From Mycolicibacterium fluoranthenivorans (GTDB lineage Bacteria; Actinomycetota; Actinomycetes; Mycobacteriales; Mycobacteriaceae), in the NCBI RefSeq assembly GCF_011758805.1, contig NZ_JAANOW010000001.1, forward strand, positions 744,001-808,000: 64,000 nucleotides of DNA. The letters run 5' to 3'. This document shows, in pieces, positions 1 through 8,202 of this stretch. A program made the position numbers and the translations under genes. The stretch's first letter is position 1. The number at the start of each line of letters is the position of its first letter. The notes beneath the pieces are model-generated. The model was given only the letters and a program-made list of their open reading frames with translations. It did no database searches and had not been told where the DNA came from.

Positions 1-3
1 GAG

Positions 4-23
4 AGAGGTGTTCGACCACCTCT
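4..23. other. Small inverted repeat at left edge
   Basis: A 7-bp perfect inverted repeat (AGAGGTG / CACCTCT) with a 6-base loop lies just inside the window edge. It has no T-tract on either side. It could be a weak terminator, or part of a gene that ends or begins outside the window; the sequence does not decide. Confidence 0.3.
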
Positions 24-66
24 TGATGACGGCACATCAGCGCATCCGGGCGCCTGGCGCCGGAGT

Positions 67-80
67 CGGACCTTAGTCCC
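67..80. promoter_or_regulatory. Possible DosR-like box (12 of 14 bases)
   Basis: CGGACCTTAGTCCC matches the DosR core GGGACTTTAGTCCC at 12 of 14 positions. It overlaps the stop codon of the STAS gene, so part of the match may be coding coincidence. If real it would serve a leftward gene outside the window. Confidence 0.25.
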
Positions 81-498
81 CGGCACTGACCAGCCGTGGA
101 AAGCGCGCTGCGCCGCGCTGCACGCAGTCCAGCGCGGCGGCCACGTTTCCGTGGACCGGCAGGACCGGGTCCGGGTCGCAGATCCGCAGTAGCCGGGTGA
201 CCTCCCGGCTCGGGATCAGGGCCCAGCTCACACCCTGTGCATCAGCGCGCGCGCCGATGGTGTGCACGGCGGAGAACCCGGCGGTGCCGAAGAACTGAAC
301 AGCGCTCAGATCCAGGATCAGGTGAGCGCAGCGGGGCAGCAGTGCCGATGCGTAGCGGATGAACTCGGGACAGGTGGCCGCGTCGAGCTCGCCGTGCACG
401 GTCACCGCCGGGGTTGACGTCTGCAGCCAGCAGGTGGAGAAGGTGGCGAGACTGCCCCCTGGGACGGGAAGCTGCCGGGCGGTGGATGCGGTTCTCAT
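73..498 (-). CDS. STAS-domain anti-sigma factor antagonist
   Basis: A 141-residue single-domain protein with the STAS pattern of the SpoIIAA/RsbV family: a short N-terminal tail, then AVTVHGELDA (about 31-40) and LILDLSAVQFFGTAGFSAV (about 60-78). Family members bind an anti-sigma factor kinase and free a stress sigma factor; phosphorylation of a Ser/Thr in the loop before the second helix switches them off. Thr72 occupies that position here (F-F-G-T-A-G aligned with F-M-D-S-S-G), so phospho-control is possible. No kinase or anti-sigma gene is adjacent. Several SigF-like promoters occur nearby, so a role in the SigF partner-switch network is plausible but inferred. A second STAS gene lies near 53.5 kb. 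Confidence 0.82.
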   Translation of the reverse strand: MRTASTARQLPVPGGSLATFSTCWLQTSTPAVTVHGELDAATCPEFIRYASALLPRCAHLILDLSAVQFFGTAGFSAVHTIGARADAQGVSWALIPSREVTRLLRICDPDPVLPVHGNVAAALDCVQRGAARFPRLVSAGD

Positions 499-838
499 GG
501 TGACTCCATCAGTCGGAATAGCGTGTTCGACCTGCGGAGCAATCGGTGGCGCTGGCGGACCAGAAACCGTGGGGCAGGGGATGTTGGCAGCCTCCGCACC
601 GTCATCTTCGACGTTCCGCAGCCGGCTGTGAACTCAACCTGCACCCACCCTACGCCGGGGGCACGTGCGCACACAATCGCCTGTGACGGATTCTCCTCGT
701 GCCCGGCCGGTTTGTCTTCCGCAGGCTGCGGGTAGTTCAGGGATGGCGATGCACGGGTGACCAATGGTGTTGTCCGGCAGCAGATTGTGACCCAGGCCGC
801 ACCGTACGTGTCGGCCGGGTTACATCTGGGCGCTGCGC
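499..838. other. Intergenic stretch without a recognisable gene
   Basis: About 340 bases separate the leftward STAS gene from the glgX promoter. The open frames here, including a 145-codon leftward one reaching into glgX, are low-complexity or Arg/Pro/Cys-rich translations with no family resemblance and no ribosome site. It presumably holds the STAS promoter; I see no clear sigma-factor motif for it and no RNA gene. Confidence 0.5.
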
Positions 839-864
839 GTTTCTTGTTTACCGTGCTGGGGTAT
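839..864 (+). promoter_or_regulatory. SigF-type promoter of glgX
   Basis: GTTT (839-842), a 16-base spacer and GGGTAT (859-864) match the mycobacterial SigF consensus (GGTTT-N15-17-GGGTA/T). The expected transcription start falls near 871-874, on or next to the glgX start codon, so the message would be leaderless or nearly so. This agrees with the lack of a Shine-Dalgarno sequence there. Confidence 0.6.
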
Positions 865-873
865 GCACGGGTG

Positions 874-3012
874 ATGACGCACACCGATGCTGTAGAAATC
901 TGGCCGGGCAAAGCGTATCCATTGGGCGCCACCTATGACGGCTACGGCACCAACTTCTCGATCTTCTCCGAGGTCGCCGAGCGGGTCGAGTTGTGTCTGT
1001 TCGATGCCGACGGCACCGAGACGCGGGTGGTGTTGCCCGAGGTCGACGCCTTCGTCTGGCACGGCATGATCCCCAATGTCGAGCCCGGTCAGCGCTACGG
1101 TTACCGCATCCACGGGCCGTACGACCCGGCCAATGGTCAGCGCTGCAATCCCAACAAGCTGTTGCTCGACCCGTACGCCAAGGCGATCGACGGCCAATTC
1201 CATTGGGACCAGTCATTGTTCGGCTACAACTTCGGCGATCCCGACAGTCGCAACGACGATGACTCCGCGGCCAGCATGCCGAAGTCCGTGGTGATCAACC
1301 CCTTCTTCGACTGGGGTTCGGACCGTTCACCGGAGCACGAGTATGCCGACTCCGTCATCTACGAAGCGCACGTCAAAGGCTTGACACAGACCCATCCCGA
1401 CGTGCCGGCGCAACTGCGAGGCACCTACGCCGGCGTCGCGCACCCGGCCATCATCGACCACCTGAAGTCCATCGGTGTGACCGCCGTCGAACTGATGCCG
1501 GTGCACCACTTCGCGAATGACTCGACGTTGATCGACAAGGGACTGTCGAACTACTGGGGGTACAACACCATCGGGTTCTTCGCCCCGGACGCGAAATACA
1601 GCGCGAACCCGAATCCCGGTGGCCAGGTGCAGGAGTTCAAGGCCATGGTCCGGGCCCTGCACGAAGCCGATATCGAGGTCATCCTCGATGTCGTCTACAA
1701 CCACACCGCCGAGGGCAACCATCTGGGGCCCACGCTCAGCTTCCGTGGTATCGACAATGCCGCCTACTACCAGATCGTCGACGACGACAACCGGTACTAC
1801 ATGGACTACACCGGCACCGGAAACAGCTTCAATGTCCGCCATCCGCACTCGCTGCAGTTGATCATGGACTCGCTGCGGTACTGGGTCACCGAGATGCGGG
1901 TGGACGGGTTCCGATTCGATCTGGCTTCCACGCTTGCCAGGGAGTTCTATGACGTCGACCGCCTCGCCACGTTCTTCGAACTGGTGCAGCAGGATCCGAC
2001 GGTGAGCCAGGTCAAGCTCATCGCGGAGCCGTGGGACGTCGGGCCGGGCGGCTATCAGGTGGGCAACTTCCCGCCGCAGTGGACCGAATGGAACGGGAAG
2101 TACCGCGATACGGTCCGCGACTTCTGGCGCGGCGAGCCGTCCACCCTCGACGAGTTCGCCTCCCGGCTGACCGGGTCCGCGGATCTGTACGAGCACACCG
2201 GCAGGCGGCCGGTCGCCTCCATTAATTTCGTCGTTGCGCACGACGGATTCACGCTGCGAGACCTGGTGTCCTACAACGAGAAGCACAACGAGGCCAACGG
2301 CGAGGACAACAACGACGGCGAGAGCCACAACAGGTCGTGGAACTGCGGCGCCGAAGGCCCGACCGACGATATCGCGATCAACGAATTGCGCGGTCGCCAG
2401 CAGCGCAATCTGTTGGCGACATTGCTGCTGTCCCAGGGGGTACCCATGATCTGTCACGGCGACGAACTGGGCCGCACCCAACAGGGCAACAACAACGTCT
2501 ACTGCCAGGACAACGAGTTGTCCTGGGTCGATTGGGCGAACGCCGACGAGGAGTTGATCGCGTTCACCCGGCAGGTGGCCGCGCTGCGCACCGAGCATCC
2601 GGTGTTCCGCCGGCGCCGGTTCTTCAACGGGCGGCCCGTGCGGCAGCGCGCCAGCGCCGGAGTGCCCGACATCTCCTGGTTCCGACCCGACGGGTACGAG
2701 ATGGGTGATGACGACTGGGAAAGCGGTTTCGGCAAGTCTGTCGCGGTCTTCATCAACGGCAACGGGATCCCTGATCGGGACCCGCGCGGTCGACGCATCA
2801 CCGACGATTCGTTCCTGTTGTGCTTCAACGCGCATCACGAGCCCATCGAGTATCTGGTCCCCCCGGCGGTATATGCCGCCCGCTGGGAGCCGGTGCTCTA
2901 CACCGCGGATTCGGTTCAGGTGGACGGCGCCAAGGCGATCGACGCCGGGCAGCCCCTGGTCGTCGATGCCCGTTCCACCCTCGTGTTGCGGGCCGTGCCG
3001 TCCCCGTCGTGA
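874..3012 (+). CDS. glgX: Glycogen debranching enzyme GlgX (isoamylase type)
   Basis: A GH13 enzyme that cleaves alpha-1,6 branches of glycogen or alpha-glucan in the cytoplasm. With the ATG at 874 it has 712 residues, normal for GlgX/TreX. An N-terminal CBM48-like module begins with WPGKAYPLGATYDGYGTNFS, followed by the (beta/alpha)8 barrel. All four conserved regions are visible: DVVYNH (272-277), GFRFD with the nucleophile Asp349, IAEPWD with the acid/base Glu385, and VAHDGF with Asp457. An in-frame open stretch continues upstream to 757 but is Cys/Arg-rich and unlike the family. The SigF-like promoter ends just before 874, which supports this start. glgX is not next to other glycogen or trehalose genes here. 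Confidence 0.93.
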   Translation: MTHTDAVEIWPGKAYPLGATYDGYGTNFSIFSEVAERVELCLFDADGTETRVVLPEVDAFVWHGMIPNVEPGQRYGYRIHGPYDPANGQRCNPNKLLLDPYAKAIDGQFHWDQSLFGYNFGDPDSRNDDDSAASMPKSVVINPFFDWGSDRSPEHEYADSVIYEAHVKGLTQTHPDVPAQLRGTYAGVAHPAIIDHLKSIGVTAVELMPVHHFANDSTLIDKGLSNYWGYNTIGFFAPDAKYSANPNPGGQVQEFKAMVRALHEADIEVILDVVYNHTAEGNHLGPTLSFRGIDNAAYYQIVDDDNRYYMDYTGTGNSFNVRHPHSLQLIMDSLRYWVTEMRVDGFRFDLASTLAREFYDVDRLATFFELVQQDPTVSQVKLIAEPWDVGPGGYQVGNFPPQWTEWNGKYRDTVRDFWRGEPSTLDEFASRLTGSADLYEHTGRRPVASINFVVAHDGFTLRDLVSYNEKHNEANGEDNNDGESHNRSWNCGAEGPTDDIAINELRGRQQRNLLATLLLSQGVPMICHGDELGRTQQGNNNVYCQDNELSWVDWANADEELIAFTRQVAALRTEHPVFRRRRFFNGRPVRQRASAGVPDISWFRPDGYEMGDDDWESGFGKSVAVFINGNGIPDRDPRGRRITDDSFLLCFNAHHEPIEYLVPPAVYAARWEPVLYTADSVQVDGAKAIDAGQPLVVDARSTLVLRAVPSPS

Positions 3013-3021
3013 CCGTCGTCA

Positions 3022-3043
3022 CCCCGTCTGAACGGCAACGGGG
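3022..3043 (+). terminator. Possible hairpin after glgX
   Basis: CCCCGT and ACGGGG form a 6-bp perfect stem with a 10-base loop, starting 10 bases after the glgX stop. There is no U-tract. It may be a weak terminator that separates glgX from the independently promoted CsbD gene. Confidence 0.35.
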
Positions 3044-3057
3044 CACACCACTTGCAG

Positions 3058-3084
3058 GTTTGGGGGGATGTCTCGATGGGGTAC
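3058..3084 (+). promoter_or_regulatory. SigF-type promoter of the CsbD gene
   Basis: GGTTT (GTTT at 3058-3061), a 17-base spacer and GGGTAC (3079-3084) match the SigF consensus. The CsbD start codon is 38 bases further on, leaving a short leader that contains the ribosome site. CsbD-type genes are typical general-stress genes. Confidence 0.6.
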
Positions 3085-3121
3085 TGACCGGGTACGAATT
3101 TTCCCGTCGAAAGGAATGACC

Positions 3122-3352
3122 ATGGGCGACAGTGGACCCGAAGAGGCCGTGAAGGGCATCGTCGAGGACGTCAAGGGCAAGGCCAAGGAAGTCATCGGCA
3201 TCGTCACCGACCGGGACGACCTCCGTGAAGAGGGCCAAGCCCAGCAGGACAAGGCGGAGGCCGCGCGCGATGTGGCCAAGAAGGAAGCCGAAGCCGAAGC
3301 CGCCCGCGCAGCCGAAAGTGCCGCCGAGGCGCGGCAGAAGGCCGCCGAATAA
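3122..3352 (+). CDS. CsbD-like stress protein
   Basis: A 76-residue, highly charged, Lys/Glu/Ala-rich protein. Residues about 8-50 (VKGIVEDVKGKAKEVIGIVT) match the CsbD-like family, small general-stress proteins of unknown biochemical role. The C-terminal third is an Ala/Glu/Lys helix likely to form a coiled coil. The start is set by a Shine-Dalgarno sequence (AAAGGA near 3110) before the ATG. A SigF-like promoter lies upstream and a 17-bp hairpin follows, so it is probably transcribed alone. Confidence 0.85.
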   Translation: MGDSGPEEAVKGIVEDVKGKAKEVIGIVTDRDDLREEGQAQQDKAEAARDVAKKEAEAEAARAAESAAEARQKAAE

Positions 3353-3364
3353 CCGCAGCCCCAT

Positions 3365-3401
3365 CCGAGCGGCAAGAGCCACCGTGGCTCTTGCCGCTCG
3401 G
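3365..3401. terminator. Strong 17-bp hairpin after the CsbD gene
   Basis: A perfect 17-bp inverted repeat (from CCGAGCGGCAAGAGCCA, loop CCG) lies 12 bases after the CsbD stop codon. It lacks a U-tract, as many actinobacterial terminator-like hairpins do. It probably ends CsbD transcription before the metallopeptidase gene. Confidence 0.7.
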
Positions 3402-3429
3402 CTGCTGCACAGACCAAAGAGGATGACCG

Positions 3430-4461
3430 ATGCGGGATTTCACCTGTCCGAATTGCGGGCAGCGGCTGTCGTTCGAGAACTCGGTGTGCCTGAGCTGTGA
3501 CAGCAGGCTGGGTTTCGCGCTGGATCAGATGGCCTTCCTGGTGATTGCGGAGGATGAACTGGCCGAGCAGGCCGGTTCGGTCGCCGACACCGAGTACCAT
3601 CTGTGCGCCAATCTTCATCTCGCCGAATGTAATTGGCTGGTCCCCGTTGCCCCGGTGCGTCAGTTGTGCCAGTCGTGCGCATTGACCCGGACTCGTCCCC
3701 ACGACGCCGACACCAAGGCGCTGGCCGCGTTCGCGCTGGCCGAGAAGGCGAAGCGCCGGATGATCGTCGAGCTACGCGAACTGGGGTTGCCGATAGTCGG
3801 CCGCGATGCCGATCCGGAGTACGGGCTGGCGTTCGACCTGCTGTCCAGCGACCAGGAGAAGGTGTTCACCGGTCACGAGAACGGGGTGATCACCCTCGAT
3901 CTGGCCGAGGGCGACGACGTGCACCGGGAGCAGTTGCGCATCGCGATGGAAGAGCCCTACCGCACCCTGCTCGGCCATTTCCGGCACGAGGTGGGGCACT
4001 ACTACTTCTACCGGCTGATCGCACCTGTCCAGGAGTATGCGCAGCAGTTCGAGCAGCTCTTCGGCGACCCGGATGAGGACTACCAGCAGGCCCTGGATCG
4101 CCACTACAACGACGGTCCGCCCGCCGACTGGCAGCAGGACTTCGTGTCGTCGTACGCCACCATGCATCCTGCCGAGGACTGGGCCGAGACGTTTGCCCAC
4201 TACCTGCACATCCGGGACACGCTGGATACGGCCGCGGCGTTCGGTTTCGCTCCGGCCGGGGCGACCTATGACCGGCGCGTGCTCGGACCCAGCGGGTTCG
4301 GCACCATCACCGATATGTGGTTGCCGTTGGCCTGGGGACTCAACATGGTGAACCGATCGATGGGCAAGGAGGACCTCTACCCGTTCGTGCTCACGCCCAC
4401 GGTGCTGGACAAGATGCAGTTCATCCACACCGTCATCGACGCGAGCACCGCCGCCGCGTGA
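3430..4461 (+). CDS. Zinc-ribbon putative zinc metallopeptidase
   Basis: A 343-residue protein. The N-terminus holds a zinc ribbon (two CxxC pairs, FTCPNCGQ and SVCLSCDS, within residues 4-25), and two further cysteines follow near 79-82 (LCQSC). The centre carries HEVGH (186-190), the HExxH metalloprotease motif, and HPAEDWAETFAHYLH around residues 238-252 may supply the third ligand. This layout fits the Peptidase_Mx family of putative zinc metallopeptidases, whose substrates are unknown. No signal peptide is visible, so it is cytoplasmic. Ribosome site GAGGATG precedes the ATG. Its own promoter is not obvious. Confidence 0.8.
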   Translation: MRDFTCPNCGQRLSFENSVCLSCDSRLGFALDQMAFLVIAEDELAEQAGSVADTEYHLCANLHLAECNWLVPVAPVRQLCQSCALTRTRPHDADTKALAAFALAEKAKRRMIVELRELGLPIVGRDADPEYGLAFDLLSSDQEKVFTGHENGVITLDLAEGDDVHREQLRIAMEEPYRTLLGHFRHEVGHYYFYRLIAPVQEYAQQFEQLFGDPDEDYQQALDRHYNDGPPADWQQDFVSSYATMHPAEDWAETFAHYLHIRDTLDTAAAFGFAPAGATYDRRVLGPSGFGTITDMWLPLAWGLNMVNRSMGKEDLYPFVLTPTVLDKMQFIHTVIDASTAAA

Positions 4462-4505
4462 CAAATCGATGGAAGTCGGGCCGCTCGATATGCCAGGATG
4501 CCGTC

Positions 4506-4901
4506 GTGCCCAGCTCACTGGTCGAAGTCCGCAGGCAGTACACCGTGGCGGAGGAGATCGCCATCATCGACGCCGTCCATGACGCCCTGGTGGCGGCATT
4601 CCGGATTCCGTTGGCGGACAAACATGTACGGCTGGTGGTGCACGCGCCGCACAGATTCGCCCACTCGCCGGAGCTGGCCGATCCGCAGCGCTACACCCTG
4701 GTCACGATCGACTGTTTCGCCGGGAGATCGGTCCAGGCCAAGCGGGGGTTGTTCGGCGAGATCGTCAGTCGACTGGGCGGCCTGGGTATCCCGGCCGACC
4801 ATGTGACGATCGTGCTGCGCGAGAGTGCCCTGCAGAACTGGGGGATCCGCGGCGGTCAGGCGGCCTGCGATGTCGACCTCGGGTTCGAGGTGACCGTCTA
4901 A
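4506..4901 (+). CDS. Tautomerase (4-oxalocrotonate tautomerase/MIF superfamily)
   Basis: A 131-residue protein starting at GTG 4506, read as M-P-S-S-L-V-E-V. That start puts Pro at position 2, the catalytic N-terminal proline of the tautomerase superfamily once Met is removed, which is the main reason for preferring it. The rest (TVAEEIAIIDAVHDALV, then RLVVHAPHRF) fits the Tautomerase_2 family. Substrate unknown. The stop overlaps the stop of the convergent SDR gene by 4 bases. Confidence 0.78.
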   Translation: MPSSLVEVRRQYTVAEEIAIIDAVHDALVAAFRIPLADKHVRLVVHAPHRFAHSPELADPQRYTLVTIDCFAGRSVQAKRGLFGEIVSRLGGLGIPADHVTIVLRESALQNWGIRGGQAACDVDLGFEVTV

Positions 4902-5638
4902 GCCGACCGGTCGACCAGGTAGTCGGAGCCGCCGACGTAGACGATGCCCGGGTGGTAGGGCGAGCGTGCCGCACCGGCGATGGCGGAGGCGAACTCCTCG
5001 ACGGTCGGCAGTGGGGCGAAGGAGCGGCGAGCATCGACGGCATCGGGGTCGCGACGCTGCAACAGCCGGATGATGATGGTCCCGTCGATCATGTCACCGG
5101 ACACCACAGTGAAATGGATTCCGCGCCGGTCGAATTCGTGCTTCATCCCGTGCAGGGCGGTCTCCCCGGCGCGCTTGCTCAAGGCGATCGGGGCGTAACC
5201 CTTGGGCACGGCCTTGTGCGGGTAGAAGTGCGCCTGATGGCTGGTGACGAAGACGATACGGGCACCGGTCGGCATGAGAGGGAGCGCCAGCTCGACCAGT
5301 CGCCGCTGTGCATCGCGATTCAGCCGCATGGCGTAACCGGAGTCCGCGCCCTGCTCCAGGCCGCCCGAGGCGTTGAGCACCAGCATGTCGAGCCGGCCGA
5401 AACGTTCGCCGATCTCGGCGATCATGGCGGCCACGGCCGTCTCGTCGGAGATGTCGGCGCCCAGTGTCGAGGCCCGGCCGCCGAGGGCGCGGATATCGTC
5501 GGCGACGGTCTGCGCCCGTTTGACCTTCTCGCGGTAGTTGACGATGACGTGGGTGTCCGGCTCGGCCAGCTGGCGGGCGACTTCGGCGCCGATGCCGCGG
5601 GACGCTCCGGTGACCAAGGCGATCCGGCTGTCGTGCAT
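4898..5638 (-). CDS. SDR-family oxidoreductase with unusual active site
   Basis: A 246-residue Rossmann-fold protein. The cofactor motif TGASRGIG (10-17) and the NAS motif (89-91) are standard. Ser133 (VTSHQ) is present, but the usual Y-x-x-x-K is not: Lys155 (LSK) is preceded by Ile151 where Tyr is expected, and the nearest Tyr is Tyr148, seven residues before Lys. It may have altered chemistry or a shifted Tyr. It converges with the tautomerase gene and is divergent from the sulfatase gene. Substrate unknown. Confidence 0.8.
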   Translation of the reverse strand: MHDSRIALVTGASRGIGAEVARQLAEPDTHVIVNYREKVKRAQTVADDIRALGGRASTLGADISDETAVAAMIAEIGERFGRLDMLVLNASGGLEQGADSGYAMRLNRDAQRRLVELALPLMPTGARIVFVTSHQAHFYPHKAVPKGYAPIALSKRAGETALHGMKHEFDRRGIHFTVVSGDMIDGTIIIRLLQRRDPDAVDARRSFAPLPTVEEFASAIAGAARSPYHPGIVYVGGSDYLVDRSA

Positions 5639-5699
5639 ATCGGTTCCTTCCGCTGATCACGGGGGAGAATGCTCACCCGTGCTGGCACCTGCGAAGCTT

Positions 5700-5760
5700 C
5701 ACCGTACACCAAAATTAAGAAAAGTAAGAGATACCTAAGGTAACGGTAAGGTGGAGTCAC
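5700..5760. promoter_or_regulatory. A+T-rich promoter region, SDR/sulfatase
   Basis: The divergent gap contains an A-rich patch with repeated TAAG/GGTAA words (AAGAAAAGTAAG, CCTAAGGTAACGGTAAGG). This contrasts with the surrounding high-GC DNA and is where promoters for both genes would be expected. No specific regulator site is recognised; it does not match an IdeR box well. Confidence 0.4.
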
Positions 5761-5856
5761 GATCGCTTTCGCCGTGGTCCGGGACGGATGAGGCACTACG
5801 GTGGGCTGTACGGCAGGCACACAGGTGCAGGCGCGACACGTGCACAAGGAGCAGCG

Positions 5857-8196
5857 TTGTCCGACGAAATCGGCGCCCAGTTGATCCCCCCGGTGATTCA
5901 GGGCGGCGGTGTGCTCCCGTTCGCCCCCGTGCCCTCGGCGAGCATCGCAGGCCGCACCCTGCAGGAGTCGACGTACGCGCAACGCGAGGTTCCGCGGCGC
6001 CTGCCCACGGACACGCCGAATATCGTCATCGTGCTGATCGATGACGCGGGGCCGGGCCTGCCGACCACGTTCGGCGGTGAGGTCACCACCGCCACGCTCG
6101 ACCGGATCTGCGGCGAAGGTGTCACCTACAACCGGTTCCATACCACGGCGATGTGCTCGCCGACCCGTGCGTCGCTGCTCACGGGCCGCAATCACCACGA
6201 GATCGGCAATGGCCAGATCGCCGAATTGGCCAACGACTGGGACGGCTATGCGGGCAAGATCCCGCGCTCCAGCGCCACCGTGGCCGAAGTCCTCAAACAG
6301 TACGGATACGCGACGTCGGCGTTCGGCAAGTGGCACAACACCCCCGCCGAGGAGACCACCGCCGCCGGACCCTTCGAGAATTGGCCCACCGGACTGGGAT
6401 TCGAGTACTTCTACGGTTTCCTCGCCGGCGAGGCCTCCCAGTACGAGCCGCACCTGGTGCGCAACACCACGGTCGTCTCCCCGCCCAAGACGCCCGAAGA
6501 GGGCTATCACCTGTCCGAGGATCTGGCCGATGACGCCATCGGTTGGCTGCGGCGGCACAAGGCGTTCAACGCGAACAAGCCGTTCTTCATGTACTGGGCC
6601 AGTGGCTGCCTGCACGGCCCGCACCACATCATGAAGGAGTGGGCCGACAAGTACGCCGGGAAGTTCGATGACGGATGGGATGCCTATCGGGAGCGGGTGT
6701 TCGAGCGTGCCAAGGCCAAAGGCTGGATACCGCAGGACTGTGAACTGACCGCACGTGACGAGACGCTCACGGCGTGGGAGGACATCCCCGAGGACGAGAA
6801 GCCGTTCCAGCGGCGGCTGATGGAGGTCGCCGCCGGCTACGCCGAACACGTCGACGTCCAGGTGGGGCGTATCGCCGACGAACTCGAGCACCTGGGCTAC
6901 GGCGACAACACGCTGTTCTTGTACATCTGGGGCGATAACGGATCATCCGGCGAAGGTCAGAACGGCACCATCGCAGAGTTGTTGGCGCAGAACGGTATTC
7001 CCACCACGGTGCGCCAGCATATCGATACCCTGGAGGAGCTGGGCGGTCTGGACGTGCTGGGCTCGCCACTGGTGGACAACCAGTATCACGCCGGCTGGGC
7101 TTGGGCGGGCAGTACTCCGTACAAGGGCATGAAGCTGCTGGCGTCACATCTGGGCGGCACCCGCAATCCGTTGGCGGTGCGCTGGCCGGCGAAGATCACC
7201 GCTGACCCGGTGCCACGCGAGGTGTTCCTGCACTGCACAGATGTGGTACCGACCATCTACGAGCTGGTGGGCATCGAGGTGCCCCGGGTGGTCTACGGCG
7301 AACCGCAGATGCCCTTGGCGGGTGCCAGTTTTGCGCGGACCCTGGCTGACCGGGCCGCGCCGGGTGGCAAACGGACCCAGTACTTCGAGGTCATGGGCAG
7401 CCGGGCGATCTACCACGACGGGTGGCTCGCGAGCGCCCGCGGGCCACGGCTCCCGTGGGTTCCCGGCCTGCCCGAGGGTATCGCCACCTGGACCCCGGAC
7501 AACGATCGGTGGGAGCTCTACCACCTCGACCAGGACTGGTCGCAGGCGAACGACCTCGCTGATTCGCTGCCCGACAAACTCATGCAGATGCGTGAGATGT
7601 TCGCCATCGAGGCGGCGCGCAATGCGGTGCTGCCCATCGGCGGGGGCCTGTGGGTGCCCGTCTATCACCCGGAGCTGCGGATCACACCCCCGTACCGCGA
7701 ATGGGAGTTCGCCGGGGATATGGTCCGGATGCCCGAATTCTGCGCTCCCGCACTGGGGAACAAGAACAACGTCGTGGTCATCGAGGCCGATATCCCCGAG
7801 GCTGCCAGCGGTGTGCTGTACGCGCTCGGTGCCGCCGCCGGTGGGCTGACCTGCTACCTGGACGACGGCTACCTGTGCTACGAATACAACCTCTTCATCT
7901 TGTCGCGCACCAAGATCCGGTCCGCTGAGCGACTGCCGGCGGGGCGTACGACGATCTCCGTCACCACTCGCTACGCCGTCGAACGACCAGCGGGGCCGCT
8001 GGACATCACGATCGACGTCAATGGGGAGTCGCTCGCGTCCGGGCAGGTCCCGGTCAGCGCTCCGCTGTTGTTCACCGCCAACGACTGCCTGGACATCGGC
8101 ACCTGCCTCGGCTCGCCGGTATCGCTCGATTACCGCGAACGGGCGCCGTTCCCGTTCGAAGGTCACATCCACCGCGTGCGGGTCGCCTACACGTAG
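5857..8196 (+). CDS. Arylsulfatase (formylglycine-dependent)
   Basis: A 779-residue type I sulfatase that hydrolyses sulfate esters. Signature CSPTRASLLTG begins at Cys100, the residue converted to formylglycine; NIVIVLIDDAGPGLP just upstream supplies metal-binding Asp residues, and GKWHN (about 165) is also conserved. Size and C-terminal beta-domain resemble the mycobacterial AtsA/AtsD group; I cannot tell which. The start is TTG 5857 because a strong AAGGAG lies 7 bases upstream; a longer in-frame extension to 5788 lacks a ribosome site. No signal peptide is visible. No formylglycine-generating enzyme gene is in the window. Confidence 0.9.
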   Translation: MSDEIGAQLIPPVIQGGGVLPFAPVPSASIAGRTLQESTYAQREVPRRLPTDTPNIVIVLIDDAGPGLPTTFGGEVTTATLDRICGEGVTYNRFHTTAMCSPTRASLLTGRNHHEIGNGQIAELANDWDGYAGKIPRSSATVAEVLKQYGYATSAFGKWHNTPAEETTAAGPFENWPTGLGFEYFYGFLAGEASQYEPHLVRNTTVVSPPKTPEEGYHLSEDLADDAIGWLRRHKAFNANKPFFMYWASGCLHGPHHIMKEWADKYAGKFDDGWDAYRERVFERAKAKGWIPQDCELTARDETLTAWEDIPEDEKPFQRRLMEVAAGYAEHVDVQVGRIADELEHLGYGDNTLFLYIWGDNGSSGEGQNGTIAELLAQNGIPTTVRQHIDTLEELGGLDVLGSPLVDNQYHAGWAWAGSTPYKGMKLLASHLGGTRNPLAVRWPAKITADPVPREVFLHCTDVVPTIYELVGIEVPRVVYGEPQMPLAGASFARTLADRAAPGGKRTQYFEVMGSRAIYHDGWLASARGPRLPWVPGLPEGIATWTPDNDRWELYHLDQDWSQANDLADSLPDKLMQMREMFAIEAARNAVLPIGGGLWVPVYHPELRITPPYREWEFAGDMVRMPEFCAPALGNKNNVVVIEADIPEAASGVLYALGAAAGGLTCYLDDGYLCYEYNLFILSRTKIRSAERLPAGRTTISVTTRYAVERPAGPLDITIDVNGESLASGQVPVSAPLLFTANDCLDIGTCLGSPVSLDYRERAPFPFEGHIHRVRVAYT

Positions 8197-8202
8197 GAGT
8201 GC

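Noticed and set aside
1327..2838. A 503-codon open frame antisense to glgX
   Set aside because: A product of high GC: its translation is a mirror of glgX codon bias with no ribosome site or family resemblance, while glgX has all its catalytic motifs.
5700..5760. IdeR iron box in the sulfatase/SDR gap
   Set aside because: Only about 11 of 19 positions fit the IdeR consensus, below what I would accept.
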